The translations under genes and the position numbers were made by a program. From assembly GCA_023142975.1 (NCBI GenBank), contig JAGLIN010000093.1, positions 1 to 10,871 of the forward strand: a stretch of DNA of 10,871 nt, given 5' to 3'. This DNA is from Candidatus Parcubacteria bacterium (GTDB lineage: Bacteria > Patescibacteriota > Minisyncoccia > JAHIHE01 > JAGLIN01). Of the stretch, positions 1 through 5,381 are shown one piece after another. Under the pieces are notes generated by a model. That model worked only from the letters and a program-made list of their open reading frames with translations, was not told where the DNA came from and made no database searches. The number at the start of each line of letters is the position of its first letter. Position 1 is the first letter of the stretch.

Positions 1-39
1 CGGCTTGACCCTAGCGGGTAGGTTCATAGGAATATTTAA

Positions 40-67
40 ATAATACAGCTATATTATTATTTGTCAA
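40..67 (-). promoter_or_regulatory. Sigma70-type promoter reading off the left edge
   Basis: On the minus strand a perfect -35 TTGACA (62-67) is followed after 16 nt by TATTAT (40-45, 5 of 6 matches to the -10 consensus). Transcription would begin near 33 and leave the window. An ATG at 27 on the minus strand opens nine codons (MNLPARVKP) before the window ends, so the transcript could be an almost leaderless mRNA. The same stretch can also fold (ACCC-GCTA-GGGT), so an RNA gene is possible. Only the promoter is supported. Confidence 0.5.
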
Positions 68-155
68 GAATTAAACAATTCAGATGGATTCAAACCCCTA
101 ATCTTATTTTTCAAGCGTTGTATTATTTTAAAGTTCCGATTTATAGAAAGGGCAT

Positions 156-183
156 AAAAACAACCGCTAACACTAATGGTTAT
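156..183 (-). terminator. Terminator-like hairpin, minus strand
   Basis: Read on the minus strand, ATAACCATTA pairs across a 3-4 nt loop with TTAGCGGTTGT, with one mismatch and two G-U pairs, and is followed by a T run. The G-U pairs work only in minus-strand RNA. No gene lies just upstream on that strand. What does lie there is the first 69-bp repeat copy, so this could end a small RNA made from that repeat. The hairpin and its flank resemble the tRNA-His terminator at 4795-4824. Confidence 0.4.
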
Positions 184-194
184 TTGAGCTGGGT

Positions 195-263
195 GGCATA
201 GTAGAGAATATTAGAACTGTGTTTGAGAAAATGGACAAGTATATTTATATCCCAGATTTGAGG
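195..263. repeat. 69-bp direct repeat, copy 1
   Basis: This stretch aligns without gaps to 1776-1844 with 8 differences in 69 bases (about 88% identity). The two copies lie on either side of the helicase gene in the same orientation. In the plus-strand frame starting at 195 it reads as a peptide containing RTVFEKMDKYIYIPDLR and continues to a TGA at 303-305. Six of the eight differences fall at third codon positions. It may be the 3' remnant of a duplicated gene or mobile element, or a minus-strand RNA ending at the hairpin at 156-183. Confidence 0.75.
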
Positions 264-301
264 TTAAGTTGCAATTTAAAGCAGAATGCGGGCGCGAAAG
301 C

Positions 302-329
302 TTGACAGAATATCCATCTATGTTATGCT
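302..329 (+). promoter_or_regulatory. Promoter of the DEAD-box helicase
   Basis: A perfect TTGACA (302-307) is followed after 16 nt by TATGCT (324-329), which keeps the important T1, A2 and T6 positions. Predicted initiation is near 336. This gives a leader of about 85 nt before the helicase ATG at 421, and the leader contains a terminator-like hairpin. Confidence 0.55.
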
Positions 330-378
330 TGGAGCTATCTTAATCAATGGACTCGCTTATTTCTTTTTCAGCTAAAAA

Positions 379-412
379 TCTGACCTTGAGATTCACGGGT
401 CGGAATTTTTTT
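379..412 (+). terminator. Terminator-like hairpin in the helicase leader (possible attenuator)
   Basis: CTGACC (380-385) pairs with GGTCGG (398-403) around a 12-nt loop and is followed by seven T residues (406-412), with an A run before the stem. This has the shape of an intrinsic terminator, yet it lies between the predicted promoter and the helicase start codon only 8 nt downstream. It could be a leader attenuator, the end of a short leader RNA, or the terminator of an unrelated upstream transcript. Confidence 0.45.
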
Positions 413-420
413 ATTATTAT

Positions 421-1698
421 ATGACTCAGACAACATTTGACGGACTTGGCATCGCGCCTAAAATTTTGGAAACTCTGGATCGTTTGCGTTTTACGGTTCC
501 CACTCCGATTCAATCCCAATCCATTCCAACCGCGCTTGGCGGGAAAGACATTATGGGCATCGCTCAAACCGGCACGGGCAAGACCCTGGCTTTTGGCATA
601 CCAATGATCCAAAGATTGGCGGCAACGGGTGGCAACGGGCTTATCATTCTCCCGACGAGAGAGCTGGCTTTGCAAGTGGATGAAGCAATCGGTAAAATCG
701 GCAGGGGCTTGAATATCAAAACGGCGGTTTTAATCGGAGGGCAAAATATGAATCGCCAAATTGGCCTCTTGCGCAGAAAGCCTGATATTATAATCGTCAC
801 GCCGGGGAGGATTGTTGACCATCTCAAGAGAGGAACAATAAATTTATCAAAAGTTTCAATCTTGGTGCTTGACGAAGCGGACCGAATGCTGGATATGGGT
901 TTCGCGCCGCAAATAAAAAAGATCTTATCAAGCGTGCCGAAAGAAAGGCAGACAATGTTATTCTCCGCAACTATGCCGCCCAACATTATCCAGATTGCCA
1001 AAACATATCTGAAACTTCCCGTGCGGATTGAAGTGGCGCCTTCCGGATCCGCCGCGGCCAATATCACGCATGAAATATTCATTGTGAAAAGAGAATCAAA
1101 ACTGGCTTTGCTGGAAACTGTTCTCAAAGGATATAATGGAAGCATGCTGATTTTTTCCAGAACGAAATTCGGCGCAAAAAAAATTGCCCATGCGATCAGA
1201 AAAATGGGCTACACAGCTTCCGAAATTCATTCCGATCGAAGCTTGAGCCAGCGCCTCAAAGCGCTCGCGGGATTTAAAAGGGGTCTCTATCAATTTTTGG
1301 TCGCGACGGATATTGCCGCGAGAGGGATAGATGTAACTAATATTGAGCTCATTATAAATTTTGACATGCCTAACGATGCCGAAGATTATGTGCACAGAAT
1401 CGGAAGGACGGGACGAGCGGGACACTCTGGACACGCGATTTCATTCGCGATGCCGAATCAAAAATACGATATTAAACTGATTGAACGCTTGATCAGAAAA
1501 CAATTGCCGATTTCCAAACTGCCGGATCTGCCAAAAAATGAATCTGCCCAAAATTCTGTTTACCGAACAGGCGACAATCAAGATAAACAATCTTATTCTG
1601 ATCGCTCAAATAAAAATAACAGACGATCAGGAAACCGTCCATCAACTAATTCTTCCAGTCGAAAAAAAAGTTCTAATTTTAGGCGTAAAAAGTGGTAG
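421..1698 (+). CDS. DEAD-box ATP-dependent RNA helicase, RhlE-like
   Basis: A complete 425-residue DEAD-box RNA helicase, a cytoplasmic enzyme that uses ATP to open short RNA duplexes in ribosome assembly, RNA turnover or cold adaptation. All core motifs are present in order: an upstream F (residue 6) with the Q motif PTPIQ, motif I AQTGTGKT, PTRELA, TPGR, DEAD, SAT, then in the second RecA-like domain ATDIAARGID and HRIGRTGR. The last 50 or so residues are a basic, Ser/Asn/Arg-rich disordered tail typical of RNA binding in RhlE-type proteins. The ATG at 421 fits the family N-terminus and no in-frame upstream start improves it. No Shine-Dalgarno is seen, because the preceding bases are a U-rich run ending a hairpin. 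The gene stands alone with its own promoter and terminator and is visibly more GC-rich than the genes to its right. The exact subfamily (RhlE versus CshA or DeaD) is inferred. Confidence 0.95.
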   Translation: MTQTTFDGLGIAPKILETLDRLRFTVPTPIQSQSIPTALGGKDIMGIAQTGTGKTLAFGIPMIQRLAATGGNGLIILPTRELALQVDEAIGKIGRGLNIKTAVLIGGQNMNRQIGLLRRKPDIIIVTPGRIVDHLKRGTINLSKVSILVLDEADRMLDMGFAPQIKKILSSVPKERQTMLFSATMPPNIIQIAKTYLKLPVRIEVAPSGSAAANITHEIFIVKRESKLALLETVLKGYNGSMLIFSRTKFGAKKIAHAIRKMGYTASEIHSDRSLSQRLKALAGFKRGLYQFLVATDIAARGIDVTNIELIINFDMPNDAEDYVHRIGRTGRAGHSGHAISFAMPNQKYDIKLIERLIRKQLPISKLPDLPKNESAQNSVYRTGDNQDKQSYSDRSNKNNRRSGNRPSTNSSSRKKSSNFRRKKW

Positions 1699-1730
1699 AA
1701 TTATTAAATTATCTACATAATATTAAATAA

Positions 1731-1767
1731 AAAAACAACTGAAATAATAGGCAGTTGTTTTTTATTT
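1731..1767 (+). terminator. Intrinsic terminator of the helicase gene
   Basis: AAAAACAACTG (1731-1741) pairs perfectly with CAGTTGTTTTT (1752-1762) around a 10-nt loop, followed by further T residues. It lies 32 nt after the helicase TAG. Because an A run precedes the stem, it would also work on the minus strand, where it would end any transcript of repeat copy 2 or read-through from the NlpC/P60 gene. Confidence 0.8.
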
Positions 1768-1775
1768 TGGGGTAG

Positions 1776-1844
1776 GGCATAGTAGATAGTATCAGAACTG
1801 TGTTTGAAAAAATGGATAAATATGTTTATATCCCAGATTTGAGA
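1776..1844. repeat. 69-bp direct repeat, copy 2
   Basis: This is the partner of 195-263, with 61 of 69 bases identical and no gaps. In the frame starting at 1776 it reads as a peptide containing RTVFEKMDKYVYIPDLR and ends at once in a TAG (1845-1847). An in-frame stop also lies just before it (1773-1775), so it is not a gene as it stands. Copy 2, like copy 1, is preceded by a terminator hairpin with AAAAACAAC-type arms and a G-rich joint. Confidence 0.75.
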
Positions 1845-1921
1845 TAGGGATTGATTTTGTTCTGAATCTTAATAAGTTATTTTTCCATTAAATATCATAA
1901 GAGTTTTCGAAAGTTATCTTT

Positions 1922-3778
1922 TTATGGAAGTATTACTTTTACAAAACCTACTCCTTCAAATGGTTTGTCATTAACTAATTTACCTGCAATAGTAATTTTT
2001 ACTTTTTTTTCAATTGGAAGAATATTTTGAACAGCTAAACGATTAAATTTCATCATCAAATCAGAAATGCCATTATCGTCATAATCTCCGATTTTAGTCG
2101 GTTCTATTTCGGGCTGAATTTGATTATTTAATTTTATGCTTTCTAAAACAATATCGTCAACGTTATAATTTTTTGGTAATTCGATATAGGTTGTTACATA
2201 TTTTCCTTTACTTTCAGTATTTAGAGTGTCAGGATTAAAATCAACAAAAGCGGGAATAATAGGAATTATTCCTGTTTCGGTTGATCTGATTATGTAAGGT
2301 GTTCTTGGAATATCATTAACTGGAACATTCTCAGCCAAAACAATTGTTTGACCACTTGCTGTCACTTCAAGAGTATATGTATCGGTAGGTAAAGCGTTTG
2401 GTTTAGGTGCTATATTTATTTGATAATCTCCTAATTTTAACTCCGGCATAGCAACCGTATCTTCTAATTTACCATCTATATCACGAATCATATAATACAT
2501 ACCCGACACTTCTTGGGTGTGTCCATTTTCATCTAACATCGTATTTTCTATAGTTACTTTTTGTCCGTCAGGATCGGTAATAATTAAATTAGCAGGAGAT
2601 TTAATAATAACCTCCATTGCTAATTTGAATTCAGCTATCCTTCCATAATCAGTGACCTTGAGAAATTGTTGCGTGTCATCTGGTTTTGTGGTTTTAAGTT
2701 TCTCGGTTTCCATATTATAAAAAGCTGGTGTTGTTGTAGATGTAAAACCGCTAGCATGTATGGTATTATATTGATTGTCATTATAGGTAAACGGTCCGAT
2801 ATACATTGCTACATGATCCATAATATTTGGAACTTTTGTTGAAAAGAAAAGTAGATCGCCAGCTCTTAATTCATCTTTTTCTATTTTTTCTGTGTTTCCT
2901 CTATATTGACCATCGGCACCTTCGTAATACAATGGACATTTTTTTTCATTGACACATGTTTGCCAGCTTATTTTTCCTCCAGAATAAGTTTGATTATACG
3001 CCCAGAAATTTAGTCCTGAACAGTCAAGACCCTTTCCAAAAACTACTTTTTTTAAACTATGATTATACGGATAGTATCCGTCATCTATGATTTCTTGAGG
3101 GTTAACGAAATAACTACCGTGATAGTTATACCCTTTCCCGCCCCATAAATAATTTGCTCCAATAACTTCTTTTGCAAGTTCTGCTACTTTATAATAGGAC
3201 GGGGGAACGCCTGGCGCGTCAGTGCAAAGATCATCAATCAGCCAATAATTTCCGCTATCGTGAATTAAAATATAGGCTATAGTTTTATCCAAAGGCGCTT
3301 CCACAGTTAAACGAGTAAATGTCCTGGTGTTGAGATTATCTGTGGCCCAATCGCTTGTAGCTATTAAATTATCATCAGCATCGTAGGCATCTAAGATTAA
3401 ACCAGAATATGTGCTAGTTAAAGCACTTAAATAAGTTGCTCCTCCTTCAATAAAATCAATTCTCCCAACATTTCCAGTTGTTCCCAACCAAGCGAAAAAA
3501 TTGCCGTTGGTTTCATAAGATTTTGAGCCATAAGGATAAACACTATAGTTTCCAGTTCGGATGTCGCCGTATTTCCAATCAATGCCATAACTAGTGGTAA
3601 ATTTTAATCCAGAGATAGTGCTTAAAAGCGTTTCTCCATCAGATCCTTCTTCAAAATCAATAAAATCGTCAGTGGGGTTTTTACAAATGTTTGTTTTTCC
3701 AGCAGGCCAATCAGGTTCTACTATAGCTTGAGTGGATAGCGATTCTTTGAAAAGCAATGAACATATTGCAACCACCAT
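1922..3778 (-). CDS. Secreted NlpC/P60 cell-wall peptidase, multidomain (start probably frameshifted)
   Basis: A 618-residue multidomain protein. Residues about 36-187 form a beta-rich region that looks like a carbohydrate-binding type sandwich. Residues about 195-385 are an NlpC/P60 domain, a cysteine peptidase that cuts peptidoglycan stem peptides. The likely triad is Cys253 in GLDCSGLNFWAYN, His322 in MDHVAMYIG and His341 in TIHASG, and RAGDLLFF precedes the His as usual. The C-terminal region holds beta-rich repeats and, from about 508, a domain with a Ca-binding-like DYDDNGISD loop (565-573). The in-frame ATG gives a poor signal peptide. In the next frame an ATG at 3804 encodes MQKKFIIG, and one extra base in the T run at 3779-3781 would join it to FMVVAICSLLF, a classical signal peptide. 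That start would sit 6 nt after the upstream gene, as expected in an operon. The peptidase role is confident; the outer-domain roles are inferred. Confidence 0.85.
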   Translation of the reverse strand: MVVAICSLLFKESLSTQAIVEPDWPAGKTNICKNPTDDFIDFEEGSDGETLLSTISGLKFTTSYGIDWKYGDIRTGNYSVYPYGSKSYETNGNFFAWLGTTGNVGRIDFIEGGATYLSALTSTYSGLILDAYDADDNLIATSDWATDNLNTRTFTRLTVEAPLDKTIAYILIHDSGNYWLIDDLCTDAPGVPPSYYKVAELAKEVIGANYLWGGKGYNYHGSYFVNPQEIIDDGYYPYNHSLKKVVFGKGLDCSGLNFWAYNQTYSGGKISWQTCVNEKKCPLYYEGADGQYRGNTEKIEKDELRAGDLLFFSTKVPNIMDHVAMYIGPFTYNDNQYNTIHASGFTSTTTPAFYNMETEKLKTTKPDDTQQFLKVTDYGRIAEFKLAMEVIIKSPANLIITDPDGQKVTIENTMLDENGHTQEVSGMYYMIRDIDGKLEDTVAMPELKLGDYQINIAPKPNALPTDTYTLEVTASGQTIVLAENVPVNDIPRTPYIIRSTETGIIPIIPAFVDFNPDTLNTESKGKYVTTYIELPKNYNVDDIVLESIKLNNQIQPEIEPTKIGDYDDNGISDLMMKFNRLAVQNILPIEKKVKITIAGKLVNDKPFEGVGFVKVILP

Positions 3779-3810
3779 AAACCTATTATAAATTTCTTCT
3801 GCATAATTTT

Positions 3811-4596
3811 TTATTTAATAAACTTAAAAGTGGAAAGAATTTGATTGAATAATTCAGCGCATTTATTTTTTCCTTCTTTATCTGCCCAAATTTCTCCTTC
3901 GCAATGTAAAGCAAAATAATACAGAGGATCTTTCTTCAAGCAATAAAAGAAATATTCCCCGTTCCTTCCTATTTCGGCATTATACGCTTCTGAATCTTTA
4001 TTTAGACAAAGCTGAGCATCTATTAAATGTTTATCTAATAAAAATTTATCTAATAGTGGATCGCACCTTTTTTCATCAATTTCAGTTTGCGGGTCATAAC
4101 TAGAATAAATTGTTTGAGAAATTTTGTTGTTCCACAGTTGTGTTTCTTGCTCTTCGTTACAAAAAGGGTACTGAGGAAGAAATGGAGGAGTAACTTCTGA
4201 AAATAAATTTTTTCTTATAAAAAACTGTAGATTACTTTTTTCTTCTTGTGTTGTAAAAAAACCACCAAAAAAATCAATCTCTGCTTGTTTGTCTATTCTA
4301 ATATTATAGTCCCATTCTCCCGTAGGAGGAAGTTTAATTTCAAAACCTTGCTGTTCATTTTTATAAGTTTTCCAACCAGTGATTTCATTAATATCCTCTT
4401 CTTTTTTAAAAATTTTCAATTCCTCAATTTCTTTTTGCAGTTCATCTATTTTCTTTATTAAATTTTCATTTTCTCTAATTTTTATCGCTAATTCACTTCT
4501 TACTTGCTTGTATTGATAATTAAAAAGTACAGCGCTTAACAAAATAAAAAACAACAGCAATGTGGAAATTATAAAAAGGATATTTTTTTTAGTCAT
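3811..4596 (-). CDS. Membrane-anchored, coiled-coil, Cys-rich protein of unknown function
   Basis: A 261-residue protein with a Lys-led N-terminal membrane segment (about residues 5-27), a charged heptad-like stretch of Glu, Lys, Leu and Ile (about 30-66) that should form a coiled coil, and a globular C-terminal part. That part starts with WKTYKNEQQGFEIKLP, which resembles the opening of small PsbP-like or lipoprotein-like domains common in CPR surface proteins. Six cysteines in the last 120 residues (in FCNEE, KRCDP, QLCLN, FYCLK, LHCEG and NKCAE) suggest disulfides outside the cell. It probably stands in the membrane with its C-terminus outward. It is upstream of, and nearly abuts, the NlpC/P60 gene, so the pair is likely co-transcribed and may act together at the envelope. 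No clear Shine-Dalgarno precedes the ATG. I do not recognise a named family. Confidence 0.75.
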   Translation of the reverse strand: MTKKNILFIISTLLLFFILLSAVLFNYQYKQVRSELAIKIRENENLIKKIDELQKEIEELKIFKKEEDINEITGWKTYKNEQQGFEIKLPPTGEWDYNIRIDKQAEIDFFGGFFTTQEEKSNLQFFIRKNLFSEVTPPFLPQYPFCNEEQETQLWNNKISQTIYSSYDPQTEIDEKRCDPLLDKFLLDKHLIDAQLCLNKDSEAYNAEIGRNGEYFFYCLKKDPLYYFALHCEGEIWADKEGKNKCAELFNQILSTFKFIK

Positions 4597-4619
4597 AATA
4601 AGTTTTTATTTGTTAAAAT

Positions 4620-4648
4620 ATTATTTTTTGTTATACCTAAGATAACAA
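4620..4648 (-). promoter_or_regulatory. Possible promoter of the envelope operon
   Basis: On the minus strand TTGTTA (4643-4648) and AATAAT (4620-4625) lie 17 nt apart, with predicted initiation near 4613 and the start codon at 4596. The -35 element is inside one arm of the palindrome at 4638-4666, so a protein bound there would block it. Both boxes are AT-rich words in AT-rich DNA, so support is modest. Confidence 0.3.
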
Positions 4649-4680
4649 ATTATTTTTGTTATCTTATCTTATCTTATCTT
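4638..4680. repeat. Palindrome fused to a TTATC tandem repeat
   Basis: TAAGATAACAA (4638-4648) is perfectly mirrored by TTGTTATCTTA (4656-4666). The right arm runs straight into four tandem copies of the 5-mer TTATC (4659-4678). On the minus strand this gives repeated GATAA words about 60 nt upstream of the membrane-protein gene. It could be an operator, a phase-variable tract or a hairpin; nothing in the sequence decides between these. Confidence 0.6.
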
Positions 4681-4794
4681 TCTGCTGTGTGTCTTACTTG
4701 GTTAAATTATAAATCTTTTTGCTAAAAAGAACAAGATGCAACACACAAAGGCAATGGGCATATAAGTAAAAAGTTCTAACCTTCCTATCGGGGT

Positions 4795-4824
4795 ATAAAA
4801 ATAACCGTTTAAATAAACAGTTAT
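4795..4824 (-). terminator. Terminator of the tRNA operon
   Basis: Minus-strand ATAACTGTTTA pairs with TAAACGGTTAT around a 2-nt loop, with one mismatch, and is followed by TTTTTAT. It begins 8 nt after the mature 3' end of tRNA-His, so it is the natural end of the Arg-Lys-His transcript. Confidence 0.7.
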
Positions 4825-4832
4825 TAAAGCTG

Positions 4833-4904
4833 GGTGGCTATCGGGAATCGAACCCGAGATGAGGGGACCACAACCCCTAGTGTTACCATTACACCATAGC
4901 CACC
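4833..4904 (-). tRNA. tRNA-His (anticodon GTG)
   Basis: A full cloverleaf fits: acceptor GTGGCTA/TAGCCAC, a short D arm (GTG...CAC), anticodon stem AGGGG/CCCCT with loop TTGTGGT, and T arm TCGGG-TTCGATT-CCCGA. The extra G at position -1 that marks tRNA-His is encoded (4904) and faces C73 (4833), as is usual in bacteria. A complete CCA is not encoded. It is the last gene of the Arg-Lys-His operon. Confidence 0.95.
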
Positions 4905-4907
4905 ATA

Positions 4908-4980
4908 TTAACTAATAACTTATAATCCATAACATAACATCTTTAATTTTTTTAAAAAACTGTTATAAGTTATGAGTTAA
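4908..4980. repeat. Imperfect palindrome between tRNA-Lys and tRNA-His
   Basis: An 18-nt arm at 4908-4925 is mirrored at 4963-4980 with one mismatch, leaving a 37-nt AT-rich loop containing repeated ATAACA words. It fills almost the whole spacer and would fold into a long hairpin in the tRNA precursor. There is no T run on the minus strand, so it is not an ordinary terminator. Confidence 0.65.
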
Positions 4981-4985
4981 GTGGG

Positions 4986-5058
4986 TGGGTCGTAGAGGAC
5001 TTGAACCTCTAACCAATTGCTTAAGAGGCAACTGCTCTACCAATTGAGCTAACGACCC
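4986..5058 (-). tRNA. tRNA-Lys (anticodon CTT)
   Basis: The cloverleaf fits: acceptor GGGTCGT/ACGACCC, D stem GCTC/GAGC, anticodon stem GTTGC/GCAAT with loop CTCTTAA (anticodon CTT, reading AAG), T arm AGAGG-TTCAAGT-CCTCT and discriminator A. No CCA is encoded. Confidence 0.95.
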
Positions 5059-5079
5059 AGGAGTCATTTTAACATTTAA

Positions 5080-5151
5080 ACATATTAACATTTTAACAAA
5101 CTAAAAATATGTTCAAATATTGTTTGTTAAGACGTTAAAATGTTAGTATGT
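5080..5151. repeat. Imperfect palindrome between tRNA-Arg and tRNA-Lys
   Basis: An 18-nt arm at 5080-5097 (containing TAACATTTTAAC) is mirrored at 5134-5151 with one mismatch. An inner pair AACAAAC (5095-5101) / GTTTGTT (5122-5128) extends the stem with a small offset. The arms are built from near-repeats of TTAACAT. As in the other spacer, the palindrome takes up almost all the DNA between two tRNA genes. Confidence 0.65.
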
Positions 5152-5164
5152 TAAGATGATCTTG

Positions 5165-5238
5165 TGCACCCGGCAGGAGTCGAACCCGCAACCTTCTGGT
5201 CCGAAGCCAGACGCTCTATCCAGTTGAGCTACGGGTGC
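5165..5238 (-). tRNA. tRNA-Arg (anticodon TCG)
   Basis: Acceptor GCACCCG/CGGGTGC, D stem GCTC/GAGC, anticodon stem TCTGG/CCAGA with loop CTTCGGA (anticodon TCG, reading CGA), T arm GCGGG-TTCGACT-CCTGC and discriminator A. No CCA is encoded. It is the first tRNA after the operon promoter. Confidence 0.95.
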
Positions 5239-5268
5239 TTATATAACCAATAACTAATAACTTGTGGA

Positions 5269-5297
5269 AGTATATCTTAAAAGATAAAAAATATCAA
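5269..5297 (-). promoter_or_regulatory. Promoter of the tRNA Arg-Lys-His operon
   Basis: Minus-strand TTGATA (5292-5297) and TATACT (5269-5274) are 17 nt apart, each 5 of 6 matches to consensus. Initiation near 5262 would give a leader of about 24 nt before tRNA-Arg. The leader contains AAGTTATTAGTTA, and the same 13-mer lies just 5' of tRNA-His. Confidence 0.7.
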
Positions 5298-5312
5298 GGG
5301 GGCAGAGTGGTC

Positions 5313-5378
5313 AGTATTTAGCAGTAAGTATCAAGCGCCGTCGTCGTGCTTGATACTTGTTACTAAACACTTAATACT
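5313..5378 (-). terminator. Long hairpin at the 3' end of the VanW-family gene
   Basis: AAGTATCAAGC (5326-5336) pairs perfectly with GCTTGATACTT (5348-5358) around an 11-nt GC-rich loop, and the outer arms continue the pairing with small gaps to 5313 and 5378. On the minus strand it starts 3 nt after the VanW-family stop codon. It lacks a T tract, so it may protect the mRNA 3' end or be a weak terminator before the tRNA promoter. Confidence 0.55.
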
Positions 5379-5381
5379 ATT

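Noticed and set aside
86..103. GGATTCAAACCCC word resembling a tRNA T arm on the minus strand
   Set aside because: No acceptor, anticodon or D arm can be fitted around it, and the stem is incomplete.
195..305. A small gene in the first repeat copy
   Set aside because: The frame has no good start codon or ribosome binding site, and the second copy is closed by stops on both sides.
564..1145. A long minus-strand open frame of 193 codons inside the helicase gene
   Set aside because: It lies wholly antisense to an unmistakable DEAD-box helicase, and its peptide shows no domain, only mirror-codon residues.
3779..3804. Programmed -1 ribosomal frameshifting at the NlpC/P60 start
   Set aside because: The bases do not form a standard X-XXY-YYZ slippery heptamer, and I see no clear downstream stimulatory hairpin. 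A sequencing or real indel is simpler.
4659..4680. Short CRISPR-like repeat array
   Set aside because: The unit is only 5 bp with no spacers, so it is a simple tandem repeat. No cas gene is present.
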